A stretch of 35,847 nt of DNA from Planctomycetia bacterium (GTDB lineage Bacteria > Planctomycetota > Planctomycetia > Pirellulales > Thermoguttaceae): contig JAUNBR010000032.1 of NCBI GenBank assembly GCA_030527015.1, positions 5,465 through 41,311 on the forward strand. The letters are read 5' to 3'. The first letter of the stretch is position 1. Each line of letters begins with the position of its first letter. The position numbers were made by a program, and so were the translations under genes. The notes beneath the pieces are model-generated. The model saw only the letters and a program-made list of their open reading frames with translations, was not told the origin of the DNA and did no database searches. This document shows, piece after piece, positions 16,366 through 25,220 of the stretch.

Positions 16366-17519
16366 TACTGCCCTCCCATTCCTTCCTTCTGAATCTTCGC
16401 AAATTCCCGCGCAGTAAGCACATCATCCGACGGATTATTCATGGCCGACGTAACCAGACCCGTACGCGGATTTATCACCACCCAAAATGAATTCGGATCC
16501 TGAATGTTATTTAATCCATCCGGTGCGGGATAATCCGGTAACGCCCTGTTCCACTGCCCCACCAAAAGATAAATTTTCGGTGAATGGTCTCCACCACCGT
16601 CCACCGTATGCCCAGACCCGGAACCGATAAACGCCGGAATCATTATCGCTTTTCCTCCATAATAAATTTCCACTCCACCACTGGGGTAAAACATAATCAT
16701 GATCGGAGGATAACCGTTACTGTACTTCAGATCCGTCCACTGCCGAGTCAGAATTTTTTTGGCTCGGTCATCAGAAGCCTGATTATTTTGCGGCGTGGAT
16801 AACGAAACACCAGAAAACCTTAAATCCACCACGATTCCTCGCGGAAACACCAGGGGGGCATCCGTCCCTAACGCCTTTTGAAACGCTAAATCTTTATTAT
16901 TTATTGGATAACGGCGAATCGTATACGGATACTTTCCCGGATTTTCGACATTATACGGATACTTACCATTCGTCACTTTATTCTCTTCCCAAAATGGGAT
17001 AAACTCTTCTGAGTCTCCCCCGGCGGTATGTGACATTTCAGGAAATATCACACTCTGACTGCTGTCTATTTCCAGCCATGGCCCCGTATTATTAATACGT
17101 ATCCAGTTTCCCGGCGCCAGCATTTTAGAATCGATTCCCGATATTTTTTTCCCGCTCACTGAACAGCGAGCATCAGTCGTATCCCCACTATAATTCGGCG
17201 GACAGGTCACCTGCTCACACTTCACACAGACGGTGGGAAAACTCTGACTGTCGGTCACATAAGGAATGAGTGCCAAGCCACATGGACGCCCAAGTTTTGC
17301 CGCTCTCATCCGTGCAGTTTCCAGAGCCGCCTGCAGCCCCCGAACCCCCTCACGCGCAGCACGATCTTCCGCCACAGGACGCATCATCGGCACCGAAATC
17401 ATCAGCAGAATGGACATAATCCCCACCACGACCAATAATTCCATCACCGTCATACCCGCACGCCGACAAAACGTGAGACTTCTGAAAGACGAGGAATATA
17501 AAAAATACTGTTTTTTCAT
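16365..17519 (-). CDS. GspH/FimT-like pseudopilin
   Basis: This 384-residue prepilin has a 22-residue leader ending RRAG, cleavage before Met23, Glu at +5 (GMTVMELLVVVGIMSIL) and then the helix (AAREGVRGLQAALETARMRA) typical of GspH/FimT. It is about twice the usual GspH length. Four cysteines (98, 101, 106, 119) cluster as CxxC plus two and could bind metal or form disulfides. GGAG lies 5 nt before the ATG at 17519. Only 12 nt separate it from the preceding pilin gene, and the next gene overlaps its stop, so this is the tightest part of the operon. Confidence 0.85.
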   Translation of the reverse strand: MKKQYFLYSSSFRSLTFCRRAGMTVMELLVVVGIMSILLMISVPMMRPVAEDRAAREGVRGLQAALETARMRAAKLGRPCGLALIPYVTDSQSFPTVCVKCEQVTCPPNYSGDTTDARCSVSGKKISGIDSKMLAPGNWIRINNTGPWLEIDSSQSVIFPEMSHTAGGDSEEFIPFWEENKVTNGKYPYNVENPGKYPYTIRRYPINNKDLAFQKALGTDAPLVFPRGIVVDLRFSGVSLSTPQNNQASDDRAKKILTRQWTDLKYSNGYPPIMIMFYPSGGVEIYYGGKAIMIPAFIGSGSGHTVDGGGDHSPKIYLLVGQWNRALPDYPAPDGLNNIQDPNSFWVVINPRTGLVTSAMNNPSDDVLTAREFAKIQKEGMGGQ

Positions 17520-17531
17520 GCCATCTCCTCT

Positions 17532-18410
17532 TTAATCCAGCGCGTGATTATTAATATTATCATAAAAATACGGGGAATCTCCCGCAGTATTTCCCGTTCC
17601 GCCTTCATTCCCCGTTCCCGACGCACCGGAATTCGATTTATACGGCAAAAACATCTGCACTCCCGCGATTCCCGACTGTGTCGGTGTCTGAGACGGAAGG
17701 ATTCCGAACTGACCGTCTCCTCCGGCAGAATAAATAAGTGGGTAAATCGCAAAAGCATTTTCATCCACTCCCATAATGTCAAAAGGATCATGGTCTGTCG
17801 TCGGATTTCCTGTCTGAAGTGAGGTAATCATATCCGGAGGCAGAAAACCCGCTGGCCAGCGAATAAACATAATCGGACGCCCCCATCCATCCACAAATTC
17901 TTTCAGCCCATTATTATCCGTGTCTCCCACTTCTCCACCCATAAATGATTCCGGAGCACCAGGAAGCCCCATCACCATTAAATATAATAATTCCGCGGGA
18001 ACATTATCCGTATTCTCTCGCCCTGCTCCCACCAAATTAAAACGTGACCAAGACGCATTATTTCCGGAAGCGATATACTTAAATTTACCCGGCGTGTCCT
18101 TAATATCCGACCAGTGATCCGGCATTTCAATAATTTGCAGCTCACGAATCGCTGCCAGACGAATCGCCGCCGCCTCTTTCGGACTCTTCCCGTACGTATC
18201 CACCGGTGCCCGCCGATCCTGATAAGACGCGTATTTCTCCATTACAAAACGATTTATCTTCGTAATCGTCGCTTTCGTACGCGTTTCCCGGGCCGAATGC
18301 TGCGCATACTGTATCCCCCCAAGGGTAATACTGGCTAAAATTCCGATGATAATAATCACCACCAGCATTTCTACTAAAGTAAACGCACTGCGATCAGTTT
18401 TCATGGACAT
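17532..18410 (-). CDS. Type IV pilin-like/GspG-like pseudopilin
   Basis: This 292-residue prepilin has a very short leader. Cleavage would fall before Phe10 in SAFTLVEML, with alanine instead of the usual glycine at -1; Glu is at +5. The hydrophobic helix (LVVIIIIGILASITLGG) and the following amphipathic segment fit pseudopilins. The C-terminal half includes DTDNNGLKEFVDGWGRPIMF, which resembles the calcium-site region of GspG-type pilins and the DGWGRP motif common in this family. GAGGG precedes the first ATG at 18410. It is followed closely by the GspH-like gene. Confidence 0.82.
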   Translation of the reverse strand: MSMKTDRSAFTLVEMLVVIIIIGILASITLGGIQYAQHSARETRTKATITKINRFVMEKYASYQDRRAPVDTYGKSPKEAAAIRLAAIRELQIIEMPDHWSDIKDTPGKFKYIASGNNASWSRFNLVGAGRENTDNVPAELLYLMVMGLPGAPESFMGGEVGDTDNNGLKEFVDGWGRPIMFIRWPAGFLPPDMITSLQTGNPTTDHDPFDIMGVDENAFAIYPLIYSAGGDGQFGILPSQTPTQSGIAGVQMFLPYKSNSGASGTGNEGGTGNTAGDSPYFYDNINNHALD

Positions 18411-18588
18411 TTATCCCTCACTGATGATCTTTTCATGAAAATTATCTCTTCTCTCGTAAAACATCCACGGTTTTACACTAAATATTCTTCCTTTTATGAC
18501 TCTGGATCTCTCGTATTTAACATAAAAAAGCCAAAAACAAGAGTTTTCTTCGCCGCGCGCTGAATTTCCGTTTCTCCGAAATTTTTTA

Positions 18589-18736
18589 TGCTCAGTCTCT
18601 TATAAAATTCCGCATCCTCGGCATTTTCAGTGAAATAATATGGAGCCTACTTTAAATTTCCTTCTACGGTTCTAAAAACCGGTATTCTCAGCAAAACAAA
18701 ACGCCGAAAAAATGGAATTTTACAGCACATCGGGAA
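18589..18736. repeat. Half copy plus diverged full copy of dispersed repeat
   Basis: A minus half copy (about 18589-18635, CTTATAAAATTCCGCATCC) precedes a + copy (about 18640-18736) with CTACTTTAAATTTCC, CTCAGCAAAACAAAACGCCG and GGAATTTTACAGCACATCGG. The + copy ends 25 nt beyond the GspG-like stop. The rest of the spacer 18411-18588 holds no gene. Confidence 0.65.
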
Positions 18737-18761
18737 CAAAAATCAGACGAAACACAAAAAC

Positions 18762-19481
18762 TTAATCTAATAAATCCTTCAGACGCCCTTTCGCAAAATT
18801 CACGATATTATCCAGGTGAGCTGCTCCTAAATTATCATTCACCACAGCATTTCCTGAACCATAATCGTTATCCAGTCCTGCGGTTACGATCTGAAACGTA
18901 CTTTCCTGATACCATTTACTATTCGCGTCTGCATATGGTTTCGCACGATTATTATTCCCATCCGTAACCGTTCCCTGTTTACCATCATAATTCCCTTTTC
19001 CCTTAACAAATTCCGCTCTAAAGTATACATATGGCTGCGTACTTCCGCTGGGAGAATAACGATTATTGTTATCCAGGCGATTTCTGTCGAATTCAAAAAA
19101 CGGTTTTGTCGTCGACGTATTATCCGTTACGTTAAATGGATCTCGAGGATTGACATTTAGCGGACCGAGAAAAATTTTCAGCGCAGTTTCCGGTGTTACC
19201 GTGGGAACATTTCCATTAAAATTCCTATAGCACTGATTTATGTGATTTTTCACTTTCGTCGCATCTGTTCCATCCGGTGGATACTCTCCATATTTACCAT
19301 AATAAGCCGACAGTGCCATTTCCAGCTGCCCAATTTCCGCACGTATCGCTGCAATTCGCGCCTGCTTAATCGCGTTATTTACCGCACCGGCCGTTAAACC
19401 AGCCAAAATGGCGATAATCACAATCACCGTCATCAGCTCAACTAATGTAAATCCTTTTCTTCCCATGCTCCGTGTCCTCAT
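18762..19481 (-). CDS. gspG: GspG-like major pseudopilin
   Basis: This 239-residue protein has a 10-residue leader ending GRKG, cleavage before Phe11 and Glu15 at +5 (GFTLVELMTVIVIIAIL). The early soluble part contains LEMALSAYYGKYGEYPPDGTD, the hallmark of GspG-type major pseudopilins, and ITAGLD/DYGSGN-type motifs near the end. It is somewhat longer than usual GspG (about 140-150 residues). AGAGG lies 7 nt before the first ATG at 19481. It sits 331 nt downstream of the platform gene gspF and 351 nt upstream of the next pilin, with repeat fragments in both gaps. Confidence 0.85.
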   Translation of the reverse strand: MRTRSMGRKGFTLVELMTVIVIIAILAGLTAGAVNNAIKQARIAAIRAEIGQLEMALSAYYGKYGEYPPDGTDATKVKNHINQCYRNFNGNVPTVTPETALKIFLGPLNVNPRDPFNVTDNTSTTKPFFEFDRNRLDNNNRYSPSGSTQPYVYFRAEFVKGKGNYDGKQGTVTDGNNNRAKPYADANSKWYQESTFQIVTAGLDNDYGSGNAVVNDNLGAAHLDNIVNFAKGRLKDLLD

Positions 19482-19812
19482 TTTAGCACCTCTGAAATGT
19501 TATCTTCATAACATCCTGATTAATATACTGTTTTTATATCTTTTTTTGTTCTGACTTTCGACTAATCTAAACGGTTTTCATTTTCGATACACAAAATTCT
19601 GTGTTTTCAGCATTTTTCACGGCCTCCGGATTCATCTTTTGTTTCCTTTCATGCCGTTCCGCTCATTACGAAGGATACTTCACCCTCCATGACACACGTC
19701 CTTCTCTTCACTCCTTCAAAATACAAAAAACACGCGTTTCACCACCAATTACGCACCATTTTTCTATTTTTCTCTGTTCGGATTCCATCACAAAAATGAC
19801 TCCTGCGAACGA
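19482..19812. other. Gene-free spacer between gspG- and gspF-like genes
   Basis: No gene is seen. A fragment resembling one end of the dispersed repeat (TTCGATACACAAAATTCTG, about 19583-19601, then CAGCATTTTTCAC) is present in minus orientation. The remainder is AT-rich and unassigned. Confidence 0.4.
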
Positions 19813-21144
19813 TTAACCGGACAGGTTCTGAATCAGACTGATTAATGGCAAAAAGAGCGCGATGACAATAAAACCGACCATACCTCCAAGACATATAATC
19901 AAAAGTGGTTCCATTAAGCTCATTAAACTATCTGTTAAAACCGCCACTTCCTCATCAAAAATATCCGCGACTTTATATAACATTTTGTCCAATTCACCGG
20001 TCTCTTCCCCCACGTCCACCATATTAATTACCATATCATTTAGGATGCTCTGCTTCATTTTCAGCATATACCACAGCAGTCCGATCGGCCCACCGACGAA
20101 GAAGAACCACCAAAAACCCGCCACCGGATGGAACGGCGGCGTACAGTGCTGCTTCATGGGAACGGCGATCGATTCTCCTTCTTTAATTGCGCTCAAAATT
20201 CCGTCAAATAACATTTCGAATATGGCGTTTCCCGACGTTTCTCGGGTAATCGTAAATGCCTCAATAATCGGAACGCCAGACGCCACCAGCGTTCCCAGCG
20301 TTCGCATCGTCCGCGCAACAATATTTTTTTCCACCAGCTGACCAAAAATAGGAACCTTAATAATAAACAGATCCCATCCGATTCGGCCATGTTTAAATTT
20401 CCTGGTGATATTTACAAAAAGATAAATGCCAAAAGGAATTCCCGGCAGTAAATACCAGTACGTTACAAAAGCGTTCGATATATTAATCAGCGCGACCGTC
20501 AGCGCCGGCAGCGCCACTCCAAAATCATTAAAAATCTCAATAAATGACGGCACGATTTTCATCATGATAAATGCTAAAATCAGTACCGCAAAAACAACCA
20601 CCGCCACTGGATATGTTAATGCACCTTTAATTTTACGTTTTAAAGATTCACTTCGTTCACGAAATTCCGCCAGTCGCTGGAGAATAACTTCCAGCGCACC
20701 ACCGGCCTCACCCGCTTTAATCATATTTACGTAAAGACGGTCAAAAGCCTTCGGAGATTTCGCCATGGCCTCCGACAGAGTCGCGCCTGCTTCGATTTCA
20801 TCACATACGTCGATCAGACAATTCTTCAGTGGCCCAGGTTTCGCCTGCTGCTCCAAAATTTTTAAACTGCGCAAAATCGGAAGACCTGCATCCTGAAGAA
20901 TTGACAGCTGACGCGTAAATGTCGTTAAATCCTTCGACTTCACACCTCCCAGCGCAAACGATTTCCCGCGTTTAGCAGCCGCCGCCTGTGCTCTGCTTTT
21001 CCTATCCTTCTTAATCGCTATTTTTGTAACAAAATAGCCCATCTGCTTAATCGTCGCCTGCGCCTCTTCTTCGTTCAGCGCCTCCACCACGTCTTTAATT
21101 TCCTTGCCGGTCGAGTCCATCGCCTCGAATTGGTATGTCGGCAT
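19813..21144 (-). CDS. gspF: GspF/PilC inner-membrane platform protein
   Basis: This 443-residue platform protein anchors the pilus motor in the inner membrane. It has two GspF domains (about 70-200 and 272-435), with LTTFTRQLSILQDAGLPIL and MRTLGTLVASGVPIIEAF as the paired signatures. Membrane helices are at about 178-198, 226-246 and 412-436. Between MKQHCTPPFHP (330-340) and the conserved MVINMVDVGEETGELDKML there are about 30 extra residues with a third hydrophobic stretch (about 343-361); typical GspF runs straight through here. I place the start at the ATG at 21144, 8 nt after GGAG. An in-frame TTG six bases earlier is too close to that site. Confidence 0.93.
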   Translation of the reverse strand: MPTYQFEAMDSTGKEIKDVVEALNEEEAQATIKQMGYFVTKIAIKKDRKSRAQAAAAKRGKSFALGGVKSKDLTTFTRQLSILQDAGLPILRSLKILEQQAKPGPLKNCLIDVCDEIEAGATLSEAMAKSPKAFDRLYVNMIKAGEAGGALEVILQRLAEFRERSESLKRKIKGALTYPVAVVVFAVLILAFIMMKIVPSFIEIFNDFGVALPALTVALINISNAFVTYWYLLPGIPFGIYLFVNITRKFKHGRIGWDLFIIKVPIFGQLVEKNIVARTMRTLGTLVASGVPIIEAFTITRETSGNAIFEMLFDGILSAIKEGESIAVPMKQHCTPPFHPVAGFWWFFFVGGPIGLLWYMLKMKQSILNDMVINMVDVGEETGELDKMLYKVADIFDEEVAVLTDSLMSLMEPLLIICLGGMVGFIVIALFLPLISLIQNLSG

Positions 21145-21240
21145 GATCAATTCTCCACTAATAAATATTATAGGTATATGAAATTAAGAGCTGTTTTTAT
21201 ATTTTTTATATTTTATTTTTTTATCTGTTATCTAAATATC

Positions 21241-21363
21241 ACTGCTTTTCCTTATAAAATTCCGTTTTGAGCGGCTTTTAAAACAGGCATTTTCAGCGAA
21301 GCAAAAATACCTGCCGGTCTGTCCACGGACAAGGAAAACGGAATTTCATCGTGCATTTAGTAT
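21241..21363 (+). repeat. Dispersed palindromic repeat, first of three in tandem
   Basis: Long class: TTATAAAATTCCGTTTTG, GGCATTTTCAGCGAAGCAAA, module CCGGTCTGTCCACGGACAAGG, then CGGAATTTCATCGTGC. Its stretch 21301-21354 matches 21560-21613 of the third copy at 50 of 54 positions. Together the three copies fill most of the 550-nt gspE-gspF gap, which holds no gene. Confidence 0.85.
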
Positions 21364-21468
21364 ATTACTGATTCCACTTTAAAATTCCGGTTTTAAGCGG
21401 CTCTTAAAGCAGGCATTTTAGCGAAGCAAAATGCCTGGGAAGCGAAATTTTATAGTGTATCGGGTATA
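21363..21468 (+). repeat. Dispersed palindromic repeat, second of three
   Basis: Short class (about 106 bp): TACTGATTCCACTTTAAAA, GGCATTTTAGCGAAGCAAAA, then TTTTATAGTGTATCGGGTATA-type end. It starts at the TATA that ends the previous copy. Confidence 0.88.
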
Positions 21469-21478
21469 AAAAACACCT

Positions 21479-21624
21479 AAAACTGATTTCACGTTCAAAT
21501 TTCCATTTCGCACGGCCACAAAATCCAGCATTCCAGCTCAGGCGGTAAATGACAGCCAAGCAAAAATGCCTGCCGGCCTGTCCACGGATGAGGAAAACGG
21601 AATTTCATCGTGCGTCGAGCATAA
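21479..21624 (+). repeat. Dispersed palindromic repeat, third of three
   Basis: Longer, rearranged copy: ACTGATTTCACGTTCAAATT, CGCACGGCCACAAAATCC, extra sequence in the core, then module CCGGCCTGTCCACGGATGAGG and CGGAATTTCATCGTGCG. It ends 71 nt beyond the gspE stop. Confidence 0.78.
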
Positions 21625-21694
21625 AAAACCGAAGGACGCCAGGCCATCCCCGGAACGAAAAGGCCGCGAGGAAAATCCGAGCATATCGGTACAA

Positions 21695-23422
21695 TTAATC
21701 CGCGACGGTTTCTCGAATAATTTCCTCCAGTGTGGTTTCACCGGCGAACACTTTATTAATTCCACTGTTACGTAACGGCGTTAATCCTCCCTGAAGTGCC
21801 ACATCTCGCAGTTTCTCAGTGGAACATCCCTGATTTATAAGATCACGTAAACGGTCATTCATCAAGAGAAACTCATAAAGCCCCGTCCGGCCTTTTAAGC
21901 CAGAATTATTACATGCCGCGCAGCCACGACCACGATAAAACCGTTTCCCGATCACATCCTCAGGCGTCAGATCCATATCCGCTAATAAAGAAGTCGCCGG
22001 AGTGGTTTCCTCCTTACATTCATTACATATCCGCCGTACCAGACGCTGTGCTAAAATCGCCTCAAGCGTCGCGGTAATCAAAAACGCAGGGATTCCCATA
22101 TCACGTAAACGACTGATCGAGCTGGGTGCGTCATTCGTATGTAATGTACTAAAAACCATGTGCCCTGTCAAGGATGCCTGCACCGCAATTTCCGCCGTTT
22201 CCAAGTCTCGAATCTCGCCCACCAAAATCCGGTCGGGATCCTGCCTCAAAATGGAACGCAAACACTGTGCAAAAGTGTTTCCGATACTTGAATCGATCGG
22301 TATCTGAACGATTCCGTCTATATCATATTCCACCGGGTCTTCCGTGGTAATGAGTTTTTCCTCAATTGAGTTCAGCTCAGAAAGTGCGGCATAAAGAGTC
22401 GTGGTTTTTCCGGAACCTGTCGGCCCCGTGACTAAAATAATCCCGTTCGGCCGATGCATCACCGTACGAAAACCTGCAAGAATATCTGGATCCATTCCAA
22501 TTTTTTCCAGATCCAGCATGACCACCGAGCGGTCCAGAACCCGCATCACCGTACTTTCACCAAAAAGAGTGGGCAAAACACTTACACGCAGGTCGACTGG
22601 ATGTCCACCCACGGTTAACTCGATTCGTCCGTCCTGCGGGAGACGCCGCTCCGCGATATCAAGATTCGCCATAACCTTAATACGTGTGGTAATCGCGAAA
22701 GCCAGGTGCCGCGGCGGTGGTACCAGCTCATAAAGCTGACCATCCGCCCTAATTCGAATTTTAAACTCATTTTCGAAAGGTTCAAAATGAATATCACTGG
22801 CCCGGTCACGAATCGCCATGAGAATGACCATATTTAACAGTTTACGCACCGGAGCAGAATCCGCCATGGCCTCCAGACTCGTCAGGTCGATCGGACCATC
22901 ACCTGAAGATTCCATCGCTTTCGCCGCATCCAGAAGCTCATCGTCCGACTCCATGGCCGCGATCAGAGACTCCACACTCTCAGAACCTTCCGTATAATAT
23001 TTATCCAGTGCTTTATCGATTTCCGCATCCGTGGCCACCTGCGGATTAATATTATACCCCAGAAAATTCCTTAATTCGTCGCAGATATATAAATTCTGCG
23101 GCTGACTCATGGCGATCGTCATCGTATTCGAGTCTTTATCCAGCGTGATGGGAATAATTTTATAATTATGCGCCATTTCCCGTGAAATCAAAGAAATAAT
23201 ATCCGCAGATAACGGCACGGACGCCAGCGTAACCGTTTTCATATGAAGCTGCTCACCCAGTGCCTGAATAAGCTGCTCGTCCGTAATTAACCCCATACTG
23301 ATGGCAATTTGCCCCAATAAATCATTCGGCCGTAACTGCTTCTGATCCCGGAGCATTTCCAGCTGATCTTCCGTGATAAACCCCAAATCAACAAAAATCT
23401 GACCTAAACGGCGCACTGCCAT
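21695..23422 (-). CDS. gspE: GspE/PilB-type secretion ATPase, copy 1
   Basis: This hexameric motor ATPase (575 residues) should drive pseudopilus or pilus assembly through GspF. Two MshEN-like segments lie in about 1-145, the first starting GQIFVDLGFITEDQL. Walker A GPTGSGKT is at 333-340, the Asp box around 358-364, Walker B ILVGEIRD at 399-406 (Glu403) and the His box TGHMVFSTLHT at 419-429. The zinc site has four cysteines (466, 469, 501, 504). Length and motifs are complete. The ATG at 23422 follows TGGAGTG at a slightly long spacing. It lies between pilT and gspF; the gap to gspF holds three abutting repeat copies. Confidence 0.95.
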   Translation of the reverse strand: MAVRRLGQIFVDLGFITEDQLEMLRDQKQLRPNDLLGQIAISMGLITDEQLIQALGEQLHMKTVTLASVPLSADIISLISREMAHNYKIIPITLDKDSNTMTIAMSQPQNLYICDELRNFLGYNINPQVATDAEIDKALDKYYTEGSESVESLIAAMESDDELLDAAKAMESSGDGPIDLTSLEAMADSAPVRKLLNMVILMAIRDRASDIHFEPFENEFKIRIRADGQLYELVPPPRHLAFAITTRIKVMANLDIAERRLPQDGRIELTVGGHPVDLRVSVLPTLFGESTVMRVLDRSVVMLDLEKIGMDPDILAGFRTVMHRPNGIILVTGPTGSGKTTTLYAALSELNSIEEKLITTEDPVEYDIDGIVQIPIDSSIGNTFAQCLRSILRQDPDRILVGEIRDLETAEIAVQASLTGHMVFSTLHTNDAPSSISRLRDMGIPAFLITATLEAILAQRLVRRICNECKEETTPATSLLADMDLTPEDVIGKRFYRGRGCAACNNSGLKGRTGLYEFLLMNDRLRDLINQGCSTEKLRDVALQGGLTPLRNSGINKVFAGETTLEEIIRETVAD

Positions 23423-23460
23423 AAAACTTCACTCCAGTATTTATAAATTTATCTGTTATC

Positions 23461-23485
23461 ATACCAGAACCACTCGTTCCGGTAT
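23461..23485. promoter_or_regulatory. Hairpin/palindrome in the gspE leader
   Basis: ATACCAGAAC pairs with GTTCCGGTAT (one A/C mismatch) around CACTC, 38 nt upstream of the gspE ATG. It could be an operator or a 5'-UTR hairpin. A 19-bp direct repeat (TTTATTATGTTCTGTTTAC) lies further upstream at 23512-23530 and 23562-23580. Confidence 0.35.
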
Positions 23486-23511
23486 ATGTAATTCATCCGT
23501 ATATGATTAAC

Positions 23512-23580
23512 TTTATTATGTTCTGTTTACTTTTTTATTTTATTATTTTTTATGTTCTGTATTTATTATGTTCTGTTTAC
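23512..23580. repeat. 19-bp direct repeat upstream of gspE
   Basis: TTTATTATGTTCTGTTTAC occurs exactly at 23512-23530 and 23562-23580, with a shorter related copy (TATGTTCTGTA) at 23551-23561 between them. It could be slippage-prone AT-rich sequence or a binding-site array. Confidence 0.5.
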
Positions 23581-23595
23581 ATTACCGAAGATTTT

Positions 23596-23702
23596 ATTAT
23601 CTCCGATACACATAAAATTCCGCTTCTCCGGCATTTTTTGCTTCACGGAAAACACCGGCCTTCAAAAACACGCCAAAAGGAAACGGAAAGTGGGATCCGC
23701 AT
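23596..23702 (-). repeat. Dispersed palindromic repeat
   Basis: CTCCGATACACATAAAATTC, TTCTCCGGCATTTTTTGCTTC, CACGCCAAAAGG, then GGAAAGTGGGATCC. It ends about 104 nt from the pilT stop. The remainder of the gap 23423-23805 holds the hairpin and direct repeats listed separately. Confidence 0.75.
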
Positions 23703-23805
23703 ATCCTTGTCGAACAAAAAACGAAACCTCAAAACGGAATCTCATGAATCTGACACGTTTCCCACTTCACCTCACACATCACAAAAACTGACAGACGAAA
23801 ACCAA

Positions 23806-24900
23806 TTAAACATCATCCTCATCATCCAGAATTCCCTGTTTTGCGCTGGTGAATCTCTTGGATAAATCTTCAGGACTATTACATTTCGCCAGAGCGTCTT
23901 CTTCTGTCACAAGACCCTTTCGCCATAATTTAAAAATGTAATCATCCAGCAGAACCATACCTTTTCGCGCCCCGGTCTGAATCACTGAAGTCAGACGGAA
24001 AATTTTATTTTCACGAATAATATTCGCTGTCGCGGAATCCACCACCAGCATTTCATACGCCGCGACTCGCCCTCCACCTACTTTAGGCAGTAACTGCTGA
24101 CAAAGAATCCCCAAAATGGCCGTGGCCAGCTGAGTGCGGATCTGTTCCTGCTGATTCGTCGGAAACACGTCAATAATTCGGTTTACCGTTCCCGCCGCGC
24201 TGCTGGTGTGCAGCGTTCCGAAAACCACGTGCCCCGTTTCCGCGGCCGTAATCGCCGTTTCGATCGTTTCCAAGTCTCGCATTTCACCTACCAGAATCAC
24301 GTCCGGGTCCTGACGTAACGCACGACGAATCGCCTCCGCGAAAGACGGCACGTCCACATGAACCTCACGCTGATTAATAGTACATTTTATATTCGGATGA
24401 TAAAACTCGATCGGGTCTTCCACCGTTATAATATGATGATCCTTATTCTCATTCAGCCATTTAATCATCGCGGCAAGAGTCGTGGTTTTTCCGGAACCTG
24501 TCGGCCCCGTGACCAACAAAAGACCACGCGGGCGCTGAATTAATTCCTTACAGATCACCGGCGTCCCCAATTCATCCATACTCATCATATGATTCGGAAT
24601 TTGCCGTAAAACCATGGCCACATTCCCTCTCTGACGAAATACCGAGACTCGAAAACGCGCCAGATCCCCAAAAGAAAACCCGAAGTCCGTTCCTCCCACC
24701 TCCTGTAATTCCTGCTGACACCGCTCGGGCGTAATACTCTTCATCAGCGCGACAGTATCCTCTGCTTCCAGAACCTGTGTTTCCAGGCGAATCATACGCC
24801 CATGCCGACGGACCACCGGAGGCTGTCCTACCGTAATATGTAAATCGCTGACCCCCTGCTTTACCACCGTATGAAGGAGTTTATCAATTAAAATCGCCAT
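23806..24900 (-). CDS. pilT: PilT-type retraction ATPase
   Basis: This 364-residue protein is the PilT-type motor that disassembles type IV pili. The N-terminal PilT signature (GVSDLHITVGQPPVVRRHG, 16-34) is intact. Walker A GPTGSGKT is at 132-139, the Asp box ITVEDPIEF at 158-166, Walker B VILVGEMRD at 201-209 and the His box TGHVVFGTLHT at 222-232. There is no zinc domain, as expected for PilT rather than PilB. Its presence argues that this locus builds a retractable type IV pilus, or shares parts with one, and not only a type II secretion system. GAGG precedes the ATG at 24900 by 10 nt. The C-terminus is acidic (LDDEDDV). Confidence 0.95.
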   Translation of the reverse strand: MAILIDKLLHTVVKQGVSDLHITVGQPPVVRRHGRMIRLETQVLEAEDTVALMKSITPERCQQELQEVGGTDFGFSFGDLARFRVSVFRQRGNVAMVLRQIPNHMMSMDELGTPVICKELIQRPRGLLLVTGPTGSGKTTTLAAMIKWLNENKDHHIITVEDPIEFYHPNIKCTINQREVHVDVPSFAEAIRRALRQDPDVILVGEMRDLETIETAITAAETGHVVFGTLHTSSAAGTVNRIIDVFPTNQQEQIRTQLATAILGILCQQLLPKVGGGRVAAYEMLVVDSATANIIRENKIFRLTSVIQTGARKGMVLLDDYIFKLWRKGLVTEEDALAKCNSPEDLSKRFTSAKQGILDDEDDV

Positions 24901-24929
24901 AAATACTAAACCTCATAAAAAAAATCATT

Positions 24930-25072
24930 TACCGGTTCTACTTCAAATTTCTGTTGTGAGCAGACGTAAAATTTAAGCAGACATATAAGTCTGTTTTGCG
25001 CAGCCATAAAAGTACGCATTTTCAGCGAAGCAAAAATGCCGAAAAAACGGAATTCCATCATGCCTCAGAAAT
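24930..25072 (+). repeat. Dispersed palindromic repeat with partly duplicated left arm
   Basis: GGTTCTACTTCAAATTTCTG starts a left arm; a second TCTGTTTTGCGCAGCC left arm follows before CGCATTTTCAGCGAAGCAAA and GGAATTCCATCATGCC. It looks like a nested or recombined copy just upstream of the pilT start. Confidence 0.7.
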
Positions 25073-25110
25073 AAAATTTACCACCATATAAAATAAAATT
25101 TCGCTGTTCA

Positions 25111-25163
25111 CACGTTTCATCATCATATATGTTTCACACGTTTCATAATATATCACGTTTCAT
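25111..25163. repeat. Three direct copies of CACGTTTCAT
   Basis: CACGTTTCAT occurs at 25111-25120, 25137-25146 and 25154-25163, between the second ATPase gene and pilT, about 210-260 nt upstream of the pilT start. The iteron-like spacing could reflect a regulator binding array for pilT. No known binding site matches it. Confidence 0.45.
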
Positions 25164-25181
25164 GATATAATATAATATGGA

Positions 25182-25220
25182 ATACCTATTTCCGAAACCA
25201 CATAAAACGAAAATTTAAAG
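25182..25220 (-). repeat. Dispersed palindromic repeat, arm fragment
   Basis: AATACCTATTTCCGAAACC, then CATAAAACGAAAATTTAAAG: one arm of a minus copy, directly abutting the + copy that begins with TATAC at 25221. Confidence 0.6.

Noticed and set aside
19862..20341. 159-codon plus-strand open frame opposite gspF
   Set aside because: It mirrors the conserved second GspF domain; low-complexity Ser/Ile/Thr composition.
21145..21150. TTG at 21150 as the gspF start
   Set aside because: It is only 2 nt from GGAG; the ATG at 21144 has proper spacing.
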